This document shows, in pieces, positions 46,071 through 55,590 of a DNA stretch of 64,000 nt (position 1 is the first letter of the stretch; the number at the start of each line of letters is the position of its first letter). The DNA is from Catonia carolina (taxonomy: Eukaryota > Arthropoda > Insecta > Hemiptera > Achilidae): positions 50,209,227-50,273,226 of the forward strand of contig JAQMRL010000007.1 of the NCBI GenBank assembly GCA_035578175.1, written 5' to 3'. A program made the position numbers and the translations under genes. Below the pieces are notes generated by a model that worked only from the letters and a program-made list of their open reading frames with translations, ran no database searches and was not told where the DNA came from.

Positions 46071-46082
46071 TGACAAAAAAAA
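46038..46082 (+). other. LINE 3' terminal hairpin and poly-A
   Basis: CAAACCAGTC-GAGA-GACTG-ATGAC then A run. The hairpin CAGTC/GACTG with a four-base loop occupies the same place as the CAGCC/GGCTG hairpin of SINE-A, again followed by ATGAC. Confidence 0.75.
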
Positions 46083-46093
46083 AATAGATTTTT

Positions 46094-46879
46094 AATAGTA
46101 ATTAATGTATCTAATATTTTTTGTTATAACATTTTATTGTACACTCTTTTGCTGTCATAACCTTTTGTGTGCAAGTGCATCTAGTTTATAACATTGTATA
46201 CAGCTTAACTTGGAAATAAATTAGTGCATATTTAAATGAATAAAATAAATAATTAAATAAGTTCTTCTTAAGATGTTTTTAACTAATACTTATGCAGAAA
46301 TGCAAAAATTATATATATGTAACATTAACTACAAAAATACAATTTTATGAGTCCATTTTAACCATTGTACAATATTGTTTTTATTTACTAGTCTACCAAA
46401 ACATTACAGATACGTGGAAATACTGACAGCAAGTACACTTAACTAAGATGGTTACAAAGTTTCTTGCACAACAATTTGAGGGTAAAACAAGGTTTGGTTA
46501 GATTGTTTACAATCTTCAGCTGATGTAAATATAATTTATAATAGGACTCCCAACAAATGACACAAGTTTTAAAAAAAATGAAAGTAAATATACGACTACA
46601 CTTGTGTCAAACTTATCATTAATATTTTGCTGATAACAACATCAAACACAAACAAAAAACCTACTCTTTGAAGTAAACAGTAGGCCTAAACTACAAAAGC
46701 AAAAAAGTTACAAACTATAGTATATCTAACTGATTATGTAAATAATTGATTTGTACGAAAATAAGCAAAAACTATGTTTATTTTGCCGAAAAAGCAGTAA
46801 AAGCAATTTTAATTAGTTCAAAACAATTCTCTGCATAACTGATAGGAGGCAATGACTTCATGATGAAAGAAAAGATTAC
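46094..46879. other. Smox intron 1, 5' end
   Basis: AT-rich intronic DNA between the LINE and exon 1. I see no gene. The intron starts with GTAATC at 46879. Confidence 0.5.
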
Positions 46880-47076
46880 CTGGGAATTGTAATACACTTT
46901 GTGTTGGGATCCTGGGATGTTATAGCTTTTTCTAATTCGTCCAATCCGTTCGTTTTCTTTAGTTTTTTAACAAGACTTTTAACTGCTTTTTCACTCCACT
47001 TATCTTCACCCTCGCCTTTTTTCCAGCCTAATAGACGTTTAACAATTGGATGAGTAAAAGGAAGCATAGACGTCAT
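46880..47076 (-). CDS. Smox: Smad2/3 (Smox) exon 1: start codon and first half of MH1
   Basis: Minus strand, ATG at 47076-47074, ending CCCAG before donor GTAATC (46879). It encodes [65 protein letters not shown] and the first two bases of the next Arg codon. This is the N-terminus of Smad2/3: [41 protein letters not shown] and NTKCITIPR (the Cys is a zinc ligand in relatives). The acidic insert after KKGE is short. The frame runs to a stop in the intron, so an ORF caller would end it falsely 66 codons in. Splicing to exon 2 at 18365 restores IPRNLEGRL. Confidence 0.95.
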
Positions 47077-47300
47077 AGCTACATTTAATTACACAGTTTA
47101 TAATCCTCTACCCTAAGAAAAGTCTCCACTTCAATCACAATGGCAAAATACAGATAATTTTATTTTTCATCCATAACCACAGATTCACAACATCCACACG
47201 AACGACATATTGCTTGACTGCAATTCCAGACATTTATCCGCGAATGCGGCGTAGTATTATCCAAAGGAACTAGTTCCTGAACTACATCGTCTGATATTAT
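47077..47300 (-). promoter_or_regulatory. Probable Smox 5' UTR / core promoter region
   Basis: Directly upstream of the ATG, this stretch is less AT-rich than its surroundings and has CpG-containing blocks (CCGCGAATGCGGCG on the plus strand, ACGAACGACAT). GTAG directly before CTATG could also be a splice acceptor, so an upstream non-coding exon is possible. I cannot place the transcription start. Confidence 0.4.
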
Positions 47301-48516
47301 TATTTCAGAAATATTTCAAAATCTCAACAACTCAGGAAATTATTTACTTAGTAATTAACCATAAATGAATATATAAATCATCAGAGAACGATTTGTTTCT
47401 AAGTTCATTAACAAAACTTATAATATAAAAATATATAATGCAATTAAGTATAATATATTTCATATTAAATAATTTTGATTTTGATTTAAATAATATTTCA
47501 AATAAATTATTATGATAATTTGTTTCAATTACCATCTATTTTCTGATAACACAACCTCTATGGAAAAGCGGTAAATTTCGCTTGTACGAAAACATGAATT
47601 GCGCGTTTCATTTCCATATTGCGTTCTTATTTTACTGTGACATCAGTTAAAATTTGCATATAAGATAAATATAACTTTGCAAGCACTTATACAAATAATC
47701 ACTGTTTTGAATTATTTGTATCATTGTACAGTTATTTATTTGACACAGGAAAACTCAAAAATAAAACTTTGTAATATCCTAAGACTCGAGCTGTGAGTAC
47801 TAATATGCTAGGTAACTTCTACAAAAATTTTACGAATTTCCATTGAATCCAAAACGTCATAATTATAGGACTATAGAAATTTAGCCATCAAATTTTTATT
47901 TGTACTGGTTAATTTTAAATTTTGCAATTTAGATTCTTATTTTGTTGAGAACAATGAGCCTATGTACACATAGTTTGTAAGTGTGTACAGAATCCTATGA
48001 AATGTAATTAATATGCAATTATTTATTAGATGACTTTCTTTTCTACTAGATGGGGGCCACCTTCAGGAGGTAAATGGTAAGTCCAGAAAACAACAACCTA
48101 CATCTTTCACGTTTTCACCAGTAAGCTCTAAAGTAGTAGTAAAGTAGATTCTCAGGATAAGAAAAACATATAAGAGTACCTACTAAAACACATGAAATTG
48201 ATTAGCTGTCATGAGGTACAAGCAGGACACATTTTGATTAGATCATGTTAACTTATTTGAACACAACAGTAAGGATCTGAGTGTAAACCGCATATCTTTG
48301 GGGAATACTAATAATGTGGCAGTTATTCAGAGAATGCTAGGTCAACCTTCAGCTTCTCTGGCTCCTCGCATTATTGTTTTTTTCTTTTATAATAATTATG
48401 AAAACAATTATTATTTTCTGTGAACCAGTTACCAATAACTCTGCCTTACCAATTTTTTTCATTCAGAAAGGTAGAGCCATACAAACTTTTAGTGACATGG
48501 TGATTATATTGTTTTT
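47301..48516. other. Upstream of Smox, AT-rich DNA
   Basis: No gene or known repeat recognised. Confidence 0.35.
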
Positions 48517-48755
48517 GTTTCAGTCAACAGCCGAAAAGCTGGTTTGAACCTCTAGAGGTTTTACTAAGTAAAAACGAGGAGTGAGGTGTTTTACTATTGC
48601 CTTCCTCACTGAGTTGAAAGAGTATGCTTATCAGCATGCCAGGGCCTCCGAAAAGCACCTACTTTCCACCCTGCAAATGCACCTTCATTTCATTCACCAC
48701 AGAGTCTGGCTGTATAGTGAAATTCATTATTTTCACAGGAGATCACTCTGACTAC
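48517..48755 (-). repeat. SINE-A copy, 3' part (split by MITE)
   Basis: Plus strand: TCAACAGCCGAAAAGCTGGT (3' hairpin), the AAGTAAAAACGAGGAGTGAG block, and on to CTCTGACTA at 48755, where a TA-flanked MITE is inserted. The 5' remainder is at 49314-49402. Confidence 0.85.
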
Positions 48756-49311
48756 AGTCTGATTCACAAAAGAAAACACCTGTCTTTAAACAGCAATATT
48801 TTTTGAGCCGTTCTATGTAAAAACAATTAGGATACAAAAAATTAAAGATTGTTTTATTGTTGCATACAGGATAAATATTAACATTTATGGAAATTAATAG
48901 TGTATTAAATATAACAAATTACTCATAAAAAGTATGTTGTTTTTAACCACTTTTCCAGTATACCCAGCTTCAAAGTACTATTACTTTGTTCAAGCGTACT
49001 TTAATTTGTATATGGCTGCAAAGTATTATAAAAGAACAGTTTCTAAAAGTAATGCATATTTTTGGGCGACTGGTTTTAAAATGGCAGCCGTTTTTAAAAA
49101 AATTGTTATTTCGGTAACCAGGGATGATAAGGAAATAGTTTTTGTAATTCATTATATTTAATACACTATTAATTTCCGAAAATGTTAATGTATATACTGC
49201 AACTAACAATAAAACAAGCTTTAATTTGATGCATCGTAATTCTTTTTACAATCAATGGAACAAAAGATATTGCTGTTTAAAGACAGGTGTTTTCTTACGT
49301 GAATTGGGCTA
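48756..49311. mobile_element. Long-TIR MITE (556 bp) inserted in SINE-A
   Basis: TA on both sides (48754-48755 and 49312-49313); removing it rejoins SINE-A as GACTA-GTGTC, matching other copies. The terminal inverted repeats are about 170 bp: left CAGTCTGATTCACAAAAG with AAACACCTGTCTTTAAACAG, right the complement with CCCAATTCACGTAAG. Inner arms (AATTAATAGTGTATTAAATA) also pair. The central ORF (48934-49161) has no recognised domain. It is Tc1/mariner-like by target choice; its autonomous partner is unknown. Confidence 0.82.
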
Positions 49312-49313
49312 TA

Positions 49314-49402
49314 GTGTCTTTTACACCTCTACCTCTTCTGTTCTTAAATAGTTCAGTCATATAATTGGCTGACTATGTGATAAGAAACATAACTATTTTT
49401 TG
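49314..49402 (-). repeat. SINE-A copy, 5' part
   Basis: GTGTCTTTTACACCTCTACC, TTCTTAAATAGTTCAG, GGCTGACTATGTGATAAG blocks, as in the copies at 26258 and 54295. Possible target-site duplication GTGAT(T/A)ATATT at 48500-48510 and 49410-49420; the unit at 49410 is itself repeated at 49427. Confidence 0.75.
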
Positions 49403-49744
49403 TGGCCTTGTGATAATATTAAAACGGTGATAATATTAAAACACACATTTTTAGCACTTCAAAAGAGTTGTTACTTAAAAAGAAGAAGTTTTTATGGAAA
49501 TGCTGTAGCAGAAATATATACATTAAGGTAACAAGTGATTCCTATCTTACACCATGTTAACATAAGGAATATTTTCTCAAAAACTACTCAACCAAACCTT
49601 ATCAAATGTTTACAGCAGTTTTATTCGCTTTTATTTACATGCTCTCAGTTGTTTTGACATGATAAATTTCACAGGACCTTAGAAATAAATTGTTTTTCAT
49701 TTGAAGGTTCAAAGATAAATAATCTTTGTTTCTGATTTGCTCTG
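49403..49744. other. Non-coding stretch
   Basis: Contains the tandem GTGATAATATTAAAAC noted above; otherwise no feature. Confidence 0.4.
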
Positions 49745-49851
49745 CAGATGCATTTTACATTGTTTACCCATGAGTAAATGTAGTTTATAATTTTCATTTT
49801 TTTTACATTAGCAATAGAAAGTCGTGTGAGTGTTTTACACCAGATTTTTTT
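49745..49851 (+). repeat. HINE-A 3' end fragment j
   Basis: CATTTTACATTGTTTACCCATGAG, then AGCAATAGAAAGTCGTGTGA and the hairpin end TTTTACACCAGA, i.e. only the last ~100 bases of the family. Confidence 0.65.
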
Positions 49852-49859
49852 TGTATGAG

Positions 49860-50135
49860 ATATTTATAATCATGTAATAGAAAATGAGAGCTAATTTGAT
49901 AAAGAAAGCCTTTATTGGACTCATAAAATTGGCCTGAAATTCTGTTTAGAAAAGATACATAATTTTTACCTCAATTTTCTTCAAGTACTCTCCTCTTGTA
50001 TTTACATACCTTATTCCAAAGTTCATAAACTGTTCAAAACGTTCCTGGAACCCATTTTATGATTGTATCTTCAGCTGCCTCATTACGTTATCAATATATT
50101 CTGTAAATCAGTAAATGGTGTCCTTTCAATTTAAT
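49860..50135 (-). pseudogene. Mariner-like transposase C-terminal relic
   Basis: The minus strand reads NVMRQLKIQS*NGFQERFEQ then RYVNTRGEYLKKI, similar to the NVxRxLKAIP...FQxCFEQ...GEYFEGD end found in many insect mariner-like transposases. It lies between two HINE-A pieces. Confidence 0.5.
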
Positions 50136-50139
50136 TTTT

Positions 50140-50650
50140 ACTTTCTCTTGCCCTATATGTATACATAGAGAAGGAGGGTATTGTTTTCAAAATCAAGTTT
50201 TCACTGGATATACTGTTTTCTGGATATACACATATGTTCTACAAAATATCGAAAAAATGGTTTTCTTAAATTTGTAGCCTTAATTATATGCATTCTAGGG
50301 CAAAAGTGTATAAAATCAAAGTTTCAGAACATTTAAAAATCTACAACTTTTATTTCAAACATTTTTTGTACAATGAAATCACTTTCAAGTACTCTCAAGT
50401 TATGTCGTTAAATGACAATTAGTGATTTCATGTTTTTCCATCAAAATTTTTCACGATTGCAGCCTTAGTATGCATTTTACGACGATAGTGTATATAATCA
50501 AAGTTATAGGAAATTAAGAAACTTATAACTTTTATTTTAAGCAGTTTTCTCTAGAACCTAATTTAGAGGCATTACTGATTTTCCATATTTTTAATTTCTA
50601 AACAGGTTGATTTTCATTTTATCATTCACTCATGATTAATATTAGGTTAT
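50140..50650 (+). repeat. HINE-A copy k, diverged, 3' end missing
   Basis: ACTTTCTCTTGCCCTATATG start, a shortened microsatellite region, then body blocks ACAACTTTTATTTCAAACAT and CAGCCTTAGTATGCATTTTA. It ends at AATATTAGGTTAT where copy l begins. Confidence 0.75.
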
Positions 50651-50651
50651 T

Positions 50652-51469
50652 ACTTTCTCCTGCCTATATTAATATAAAAGAAGGAAAGTATTATTTTCAT
50701 GTCGATTTTTCGAAATTGAGTTTTTACCGGATCTACTTGTTTTCAGACCCCCTGAACCCAAAAAAATAAGTTTTTAGCGATTGGTCTGTCTGTGTGTAGT
50801 AGTAGTTTATTCGTGTAATTTTTCACTTTTTTGCAATTTTCTCATAAACTGGTCCTACGATTTTTTTTAAAAATCGCCTGGTTTACTAAATTTTTTATGC
50901 TCTACATGATAGGGTAGGCGCCATGTTTGCTGAAATTCTTGGTGAGGCTGTTTTTACGTAAAAAAGTTATTTTTTTTAAGATTACGGCTTTAATATGCAT
51001 TTCAGCACAAAAATTTCTGTAATAAAAGTTGTAGAGAATTTAAAATCCTACAACTTTTATTTCAAACATTTTTTTTGTTTAACGCTTAGTTTAGCGGTAA
51101 TTAGCGTTTTTCTGTTTTTTTCTCACGAAAATGTGTGAAAAATCAATTTTTTTTAAGATTCCAGCCTTATAATGCATTTAGCGACAAAAGTGTATATAAT
51201 CAAATTTATAGGAAATTAAAAAATCTACAACTTTTATTTCAAGCATTTTTCTCTACAGAGCCTAATTTAGCGTGAAAGAGTGATTTTCCGTATTTTTAAG
51301 CCAAACTGAGGTTGATTTTCATTTTGCATCTTTCACTCATGATTAAAATAAGTTTATGTTTTCGAGATTAGGTTTCTGTTTATTTCTAATGTTTTTATGA
51401 CGAATGTTACGTTTTATTGTTAATTATTTGCATTGGCAAGAGAAAGTTGTGTGAGTGTTTCACATCAGA
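50652..51469 (+). mobile_element. HINE-A copy l, almost full length
   Basis: Start ACTTTCTCCTGCCTATATT, body, GCATTGGCAAGAGAAAGTTG and end TTTCACATCAGA. The GT microsatellite is reduced to TGTCTGTGTG and ~100 bases after it are deleted. It sits head-to-tail after copy k and before fragment m. Confidence 0.8.
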
Positions 51470-51477
51470 TTTTGTTT

Positions 51478-51568
51478 TTCATTTTACATTGTTTACTCAT
51501 TAAAGATAGGTTATATTGCTCATTATCAACATTGGCAAAAGAAAATCATGTAAGTGTTTCACACTAGA
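51478..51568 (+). repeat. HINE-A 3' end fragment m
   Basis: CATTTTACATTGTTTACTCA, ATATTGCTCATTATCAACAT, TGGCAAAAGAAAATCATG and TTTCACACTAGA, in the family order for the last 90 bases. Confidence 0.7.
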
Positions 51569-51574
51569 TTTTTA

Positions 51575-52210
51575 GTCATTTGAACAGGCAAAAATCTGTC
51601 GGTGCAAGGTTGGGTGAGTATGGGGTGTGTTCCAGAGTGCCAAAATTGTAGTAGTCAAGGTAAGTTTTTATCATTGGGAACTGATAAACACGGTAGTTGT
51701 GCAAAATCCAATTTTTATCATGTAAAGTTCCTTGTTCACAGTTTGAATCAAATGAGTGTATCTGTCATGAATCATGTCCTTGAAGTCAAAAAACACCGCC
51801 AACATCTTTTCCCCCTTGTTTTTGCCTGAACGAAAGTTTTGCTTCCTTGGAAATGTTTTTGACTTCCACTCAGCTGCCACATGCACACTGCTAATTTTTT
51901 TTAATGCCTCATTTCTGTATACTTTTTGTAGAATATATGGGGTCTCAGATTGTGATTTCTCCAGCAAAATGCAGAATTTGATGTCTGTACTAGTGATCTG
52001 GTGCTCAAACCACACAAAGGGCTAGCTATTTTGAGCGGTGTCCTATTAGCTCTTTTGTTTTCAACAAACAGCACATTGAATGTTCCTTCCCACGCAGCAC
52101 GCTTTCCGCACAGAGCTGAGTAGTGCAAGTATTTGTAATGTATACAAAGGTAACTTTGGCTCTGTAAGTAATCCAGATACAGGGTGAATGAGACAACTGT
52201 GGTGAGGGAA
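51575..52210 (-). pseudogene. Mariner-like transposase relic M3
   Basis: Minus-strand pieces: DIKFCILLEKSQSETPYILQ with KVYRNEALKK (first helix-turn-helix), KMLAVFFDFKDMIHDRYT (VMLTVFFD..G..H motif of the catalytic core) and HTPYSPNLAPTDF-like coding near 51595-51650 in a shifted frame (third acidic site). A central part is deleted. It is broken by stops. Confidence 0.65.
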
Positions 52211-53214
52211 ATCATTATTCCTTCATACTACAATTCAGAAGACATGTGCTGGGCAAAAAATTCCAGTAATGTACTGACAGAGTGGCAGGCTAAAGGCTGA
52301 ACAATTTTTTAAAATGATCAGCTGTACTCATGGATATCATATTACAGCAATCTAAACCGAATGTACTTAGAGAAATTGTATTAAATTAAGTAGAAAGATG
52401 GACATGGAAGACAAAATTGTTTGTGTGTGCGGGAGTGCATGAATGTTCAGGTATTTGATGCACGTGCAAATACGTGCTGTGTGCTAAATGGTGAGTGAGT
52501 CACACAAAACTCACTATCTGCTTATTTACTATAGCTCAGTACTGTTCTTGAATGAACTAGCTCACTTCCATAATTCATCCCAATCATTCAATCAAGCATT
52601 TCAATACGCACACCTTATCAGCTTATAAGGTGAGCAGTATGCTCTCTGCCACTCACTCAAGTGAGTGGAATGGGGTGTGCTAGCTCACCTGTTTTACTGT
52701 GTCATCTTATTTTTAGTTTGTATGCTGCTCTAAGGATGAAATTTAAAAATCCAACAAAAAAAAACTGTGAATAACTTGGAAAGTAACTGATGAACTGATG
52801 GGCATTCTGAACAGTTCCCATGTTCTCTAGTAGTGCTGTCAACCAAACGAGAAGAAATGTCCCTACCACCATCACCCTGCATGTCTTCAGGCATTGATTC
52901 TGGAAACTTTTTTGACCCAGCTACATATGGACAAAGCTTACTTCAAAGCCCGTAAAACACATTGTTAATGAGAAAGATAGCCCAATATGTCATACAATTT
53001 CTAGTACATTGTGTTTCATACAAAAATAATTAACTTTTTTCTCACTAGTGCAGTGCAAATCACTATTCTTAGAGCAGCACAAATCACCAAAAGGATGTAA
53101 TATAAGATACAAATAAAGTCAGAAAAACAATATACCAAAGTAGACCAAATAAATCTTTAAAATGTATCTTGCAACTTGTAATCAATCCAATTAAAACAAT
53201 ACTTGGAAGTTTTC
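52211..53214. other. Upstream DNA; possible hAT-like inverted motifs at 52480-52700
   Basis: GGTGAGTGAGTCAC and CACTCACTCAAGTGAGTGG, with TGAACTAGCTCACT and GTGCTAGCTCACCTG, form inverted GTGAG-rich patches. No clear ends or target duplication, and no gene. Confidence 0.35.
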
Positions 53215-53410
53215 AATGAGTTTCTTTTGCTGCTTTAATTTTCTTTTCAATTCCTTATACTAACATGTTTTGGTGAATCCTTTACCATCAGAATATAACA
53301 AACAAAAAATTGGAACAAATTATTTATTAGAAACTGTCTAGAAAATGTTATACATTCAGTTACTTGTTTAAACAGTATTAAAACATCTTCTAAACAGGTT
53401 TTTAATAAAT
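53215..53410 (-). repeat. Hammerhead-like repeat, family P copy 2
   Basis: On the minus strand: TTATATT, CTGATGG, TAAAGGATTCACC, AAAAC ATGTT, AGTATAAGG (53300 down to 53253). TTATATT can pair with AGTATAA over seven positions (one G-U), in the place of the TTTACT/AGTAAG stem at 38.57 kb. The core has decayed (CTGATGG, AAAA). The flanks share ATTGGAAC and AGAAACTGTCTAGAAAATG with the 29.3 kb copy. An inverted partner with ATTAAAGCAGC lies at 55005-55090. Confidence 0.55.
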
Positions 53411-53481
53411 AACCAGCATGCCCCTGTGAATTAATTTGCACAATAATTTTGATTATGTGCTTAATTGGTGGTCATTTTTAA

Positions 53482-53742
53482 AATTGAAGACCTTGGTGCA
53501 ACAACCGGTTATATACATTTTTCAGTTATGATCCATTCTTATAGTAAAAAAATTGCTTTATTGTTTGGTGCAACTAAGGGTATATCCAATCATATGCTTA
53601 ATTGGTATAAAGAGAAAGGAGTTGGGTGCGCATGTAAATGTTCTCTAAACTTTTGAATTGGATATTTTGGCGAAGTTTTTTGTATCTTCAGAAAAATTTC
53701 CATTTTTGGAGAAAGCTGGTTGTTGCACCAAGGTCTTCAATT
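53482..53742. mobile_element. MITE with AATTGAAGACCTTGGTGC ends (261 bp)
   Basis: Left AATTGAAGACCTTGGTGCAA then CAACC; right complement identical over ~24 bases. The arms extend with mismatches (ACATTTTTCAG / CTGAAGATACAAAA). It is non-coding. The two flanks each contain GTCAT, a possible but weak duplication. Confidence 0.7.
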
Positions 53743-53754
53743 GTCATCTATAAT

Positions 53755-54217
53755 TTTTCTACGTCTATCCGTCCATCACACCCAGATGTCAGAAACTACA
53801 AGAGAAAGCTACAAATGGTTTTCGGATTCGTATCTACACAAAAAGTTAGTCGGCCTGGATTGGGTTTGAAGCTCCAGTTTTAACTGGAAGTCACTAAATG
53901 AAAGTCGGAATTCAGAAACAAAAATCGTGTCATTTGATTTCTCTTAAAGAGTAGATAAAGAAATCATTGGGTTTGAACTTCTGGTTTTGACCGGAAGTTG
54001 CCTAAAACTGGAAGTCATGAAAAAATCAAAATTGGAATTTGGAAACAAAAATCGTATCATTCGATTCCTCTTGAAGAGTAGCTTTCAAAGCTAAGTGAGC
54101 TTGCTCCATTATCAGGAAGGATAACCCTGAGTTAAGTGAACATGCAATGTGACTTCTTGGGTCGACTCCCTTTTCTTTAGAAAAAATTGCCACCAGCCAT
54201 GAGTCTCATGAAAGGGA
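53755..54217 (+). repeat. Repeat family H2, copy 2, with internal duplication
   Basis: Collinear with 31795-32084: GATGTCAGAAACTACAAGAG, GGCCTGGATTGG, TCGTGTCATTTGATTTC. A ~110-base unit starting GGGTTTGAA is present twice (about 53862 and 53968). It ends with the hairpin CATGAG-T-CTCATG, AAAGGGA and T run. Confidence 0.7.
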
Positions 54218-54294
54218 TTTTTAATTCTTAAGAACCAACTTCACATTTACATTAACACTTATAGAGATCTTAATTCATGACATTTTGTATCAGT

Positions 54295-54647
54295 GTTGCT
54301 GTTTAGGTCATCAGCCAAAAGGCTGGTTTGAACCTGTAGAGGTTTTACTAAGTAAATCGAGGAGTGAGGTGGTTTACCTTTGCCTTCCTCACTGAGTGGA
54401 AAAGTATGCTTATCATCATGGCGGGCCCTCTGAAAAGCACATACTTTCAACTCTGCAAATGACACCATAACTTCATTCCCCACAGGGTCTGGCTGTATAA
54501 TGAAATCCATTACTTTCAGAGGAGACAACTCTGATTAGTGTCTTTTGCACCTCTACCTCTTCTCTTCTTAAATGATTCAGTCATTTAATTGGCTGACCAT
54601 GTGATAAGAAACGTAACTATTTATTTTAGCCCAATTTATTACTTTTT
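54295..54647 (-). repeat. SINE-A copy with 13-bp target-site duplication
   Basis: ATTTTGTATCAGT at 54282-54294 and 54648-54660 bounds a 353-bp minus-strand SINE-A. The plus strand starts GCTGTTTAGGTCATCAGCC (3' hairpin) and ends near TTTTAGCCCAATT; the tRNA-like head is missing. Confidence 0.9.
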
Positions 54648-54660
54648 ATTTTGTATCAGT

Positions 54661-55590
54661 ATTATTTATGAAATAAGATACAAACCTAAATGAACAGTTC
54701 CATCTCCATAACAACCCCTAAAAACAAACTGAACTTTGCAACGTCATCACCAGAATTGTAACACCATTCAAACTTTAATTCATTTAATTTTTGTTATTTA
54801 CTTTGCAAAATATTATTACTGCTTTTACCAATTTTCACTTTCAAATTTTTGGCAGTATCTGAAAAGTGTCCTCTTTGCAACCATGTAAAAATGTTTAAAA
54901 TCAGTTTTGTAAAATTTTGTATTTAAGGGAAAACAGAATCTCCATTTAAAATATATTGGACCAGATTTTGTGTTTTAAATATACGATTAATTTAAATTTT
55001 GAATGTTCTGTATACAACTGATGATGGATCTACCAAAATTTCTAAGTTTAAGAAAGTGAAGAAATAATTAAAGCAGCTATAAAAGGTTAAAGAAATCTAA
55101 AAGTATTTTTGCTTTGCAAAGAGCAGAAATTAAAAAAAGTTAACATTTTCCAAGATCCAAATTAAGAACTGGGGAAAGAATATTAAAGGAATTGTTATTC
55201 CTTTAATTGTTTATTTTTAACAGAAGGAAGGTTATCGTAGTCCTAAATTGACTGAAACAAGAAAAAAGAATGGTTTGTAAAGACTTGAAAACTTTTAAAA
55301 TAACTGACAACAAAAGGAGTTAATTAAAAACAAATACAATTAAATATAAAGTAATAAATTTTATTAAACAAATACGTACTGAAAAAATTCTTACATATAA
55401 ATATGTACTTACATTGTCAAATTCACTGTACAGTAAATTTATGTAAATGTAAAGTAATAGTATTATGAAAATACAAAACACAGCCCGTAACCTAAACTAA
55501 TAAAATGAGAAAAACAAACAATTTTTAAAGATAGATTGGATACATTGAATAAAATATAGATTTAAATAAACAAACAATTTTATAATGTTA
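54661..55590. other. Upstream DNA with family P half-site
   Basis: About 55005-55090 carries CTGATGATGGATCTACCAAA and ATTAAAGCAGCTATAAA, the decayed inverted partner of the 53.3 kb copy. The rest is AT-rich without genes. Confidence 0.45.

Larger units (their letters stand above)
43419..46082 (+). mobile_element. RTE-like LINE insertion, 5'-truncated, with TSD
   Basis: An 11-base direct repeat AATAGATTTTT lies at 43407-43417 and again at 46083-46093, flanking the LINE, which ends in a poly-A run directly after ACTGATGAC. The 5' end starts inside the endonuclease domain, the usual result of incomplete reverse transcription. The insertion lies just downstream of the Tigger copy, in Smox intron 1, opposite to the gene. 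Confidence 0.82.

Noticed and set aside
46876..47076. Complete 66-codon gene with its own stop
   Set aside because: The stop lies in the intron after a GTAATC donor; the reading continues in exon 2 in phase as Smad MH1.
52480..52720. hAT transposon
   Set aside because: Inverted GTGAG motifs are present but I could not find matching termini or an 8-bp duplication, so it is not called as an element.
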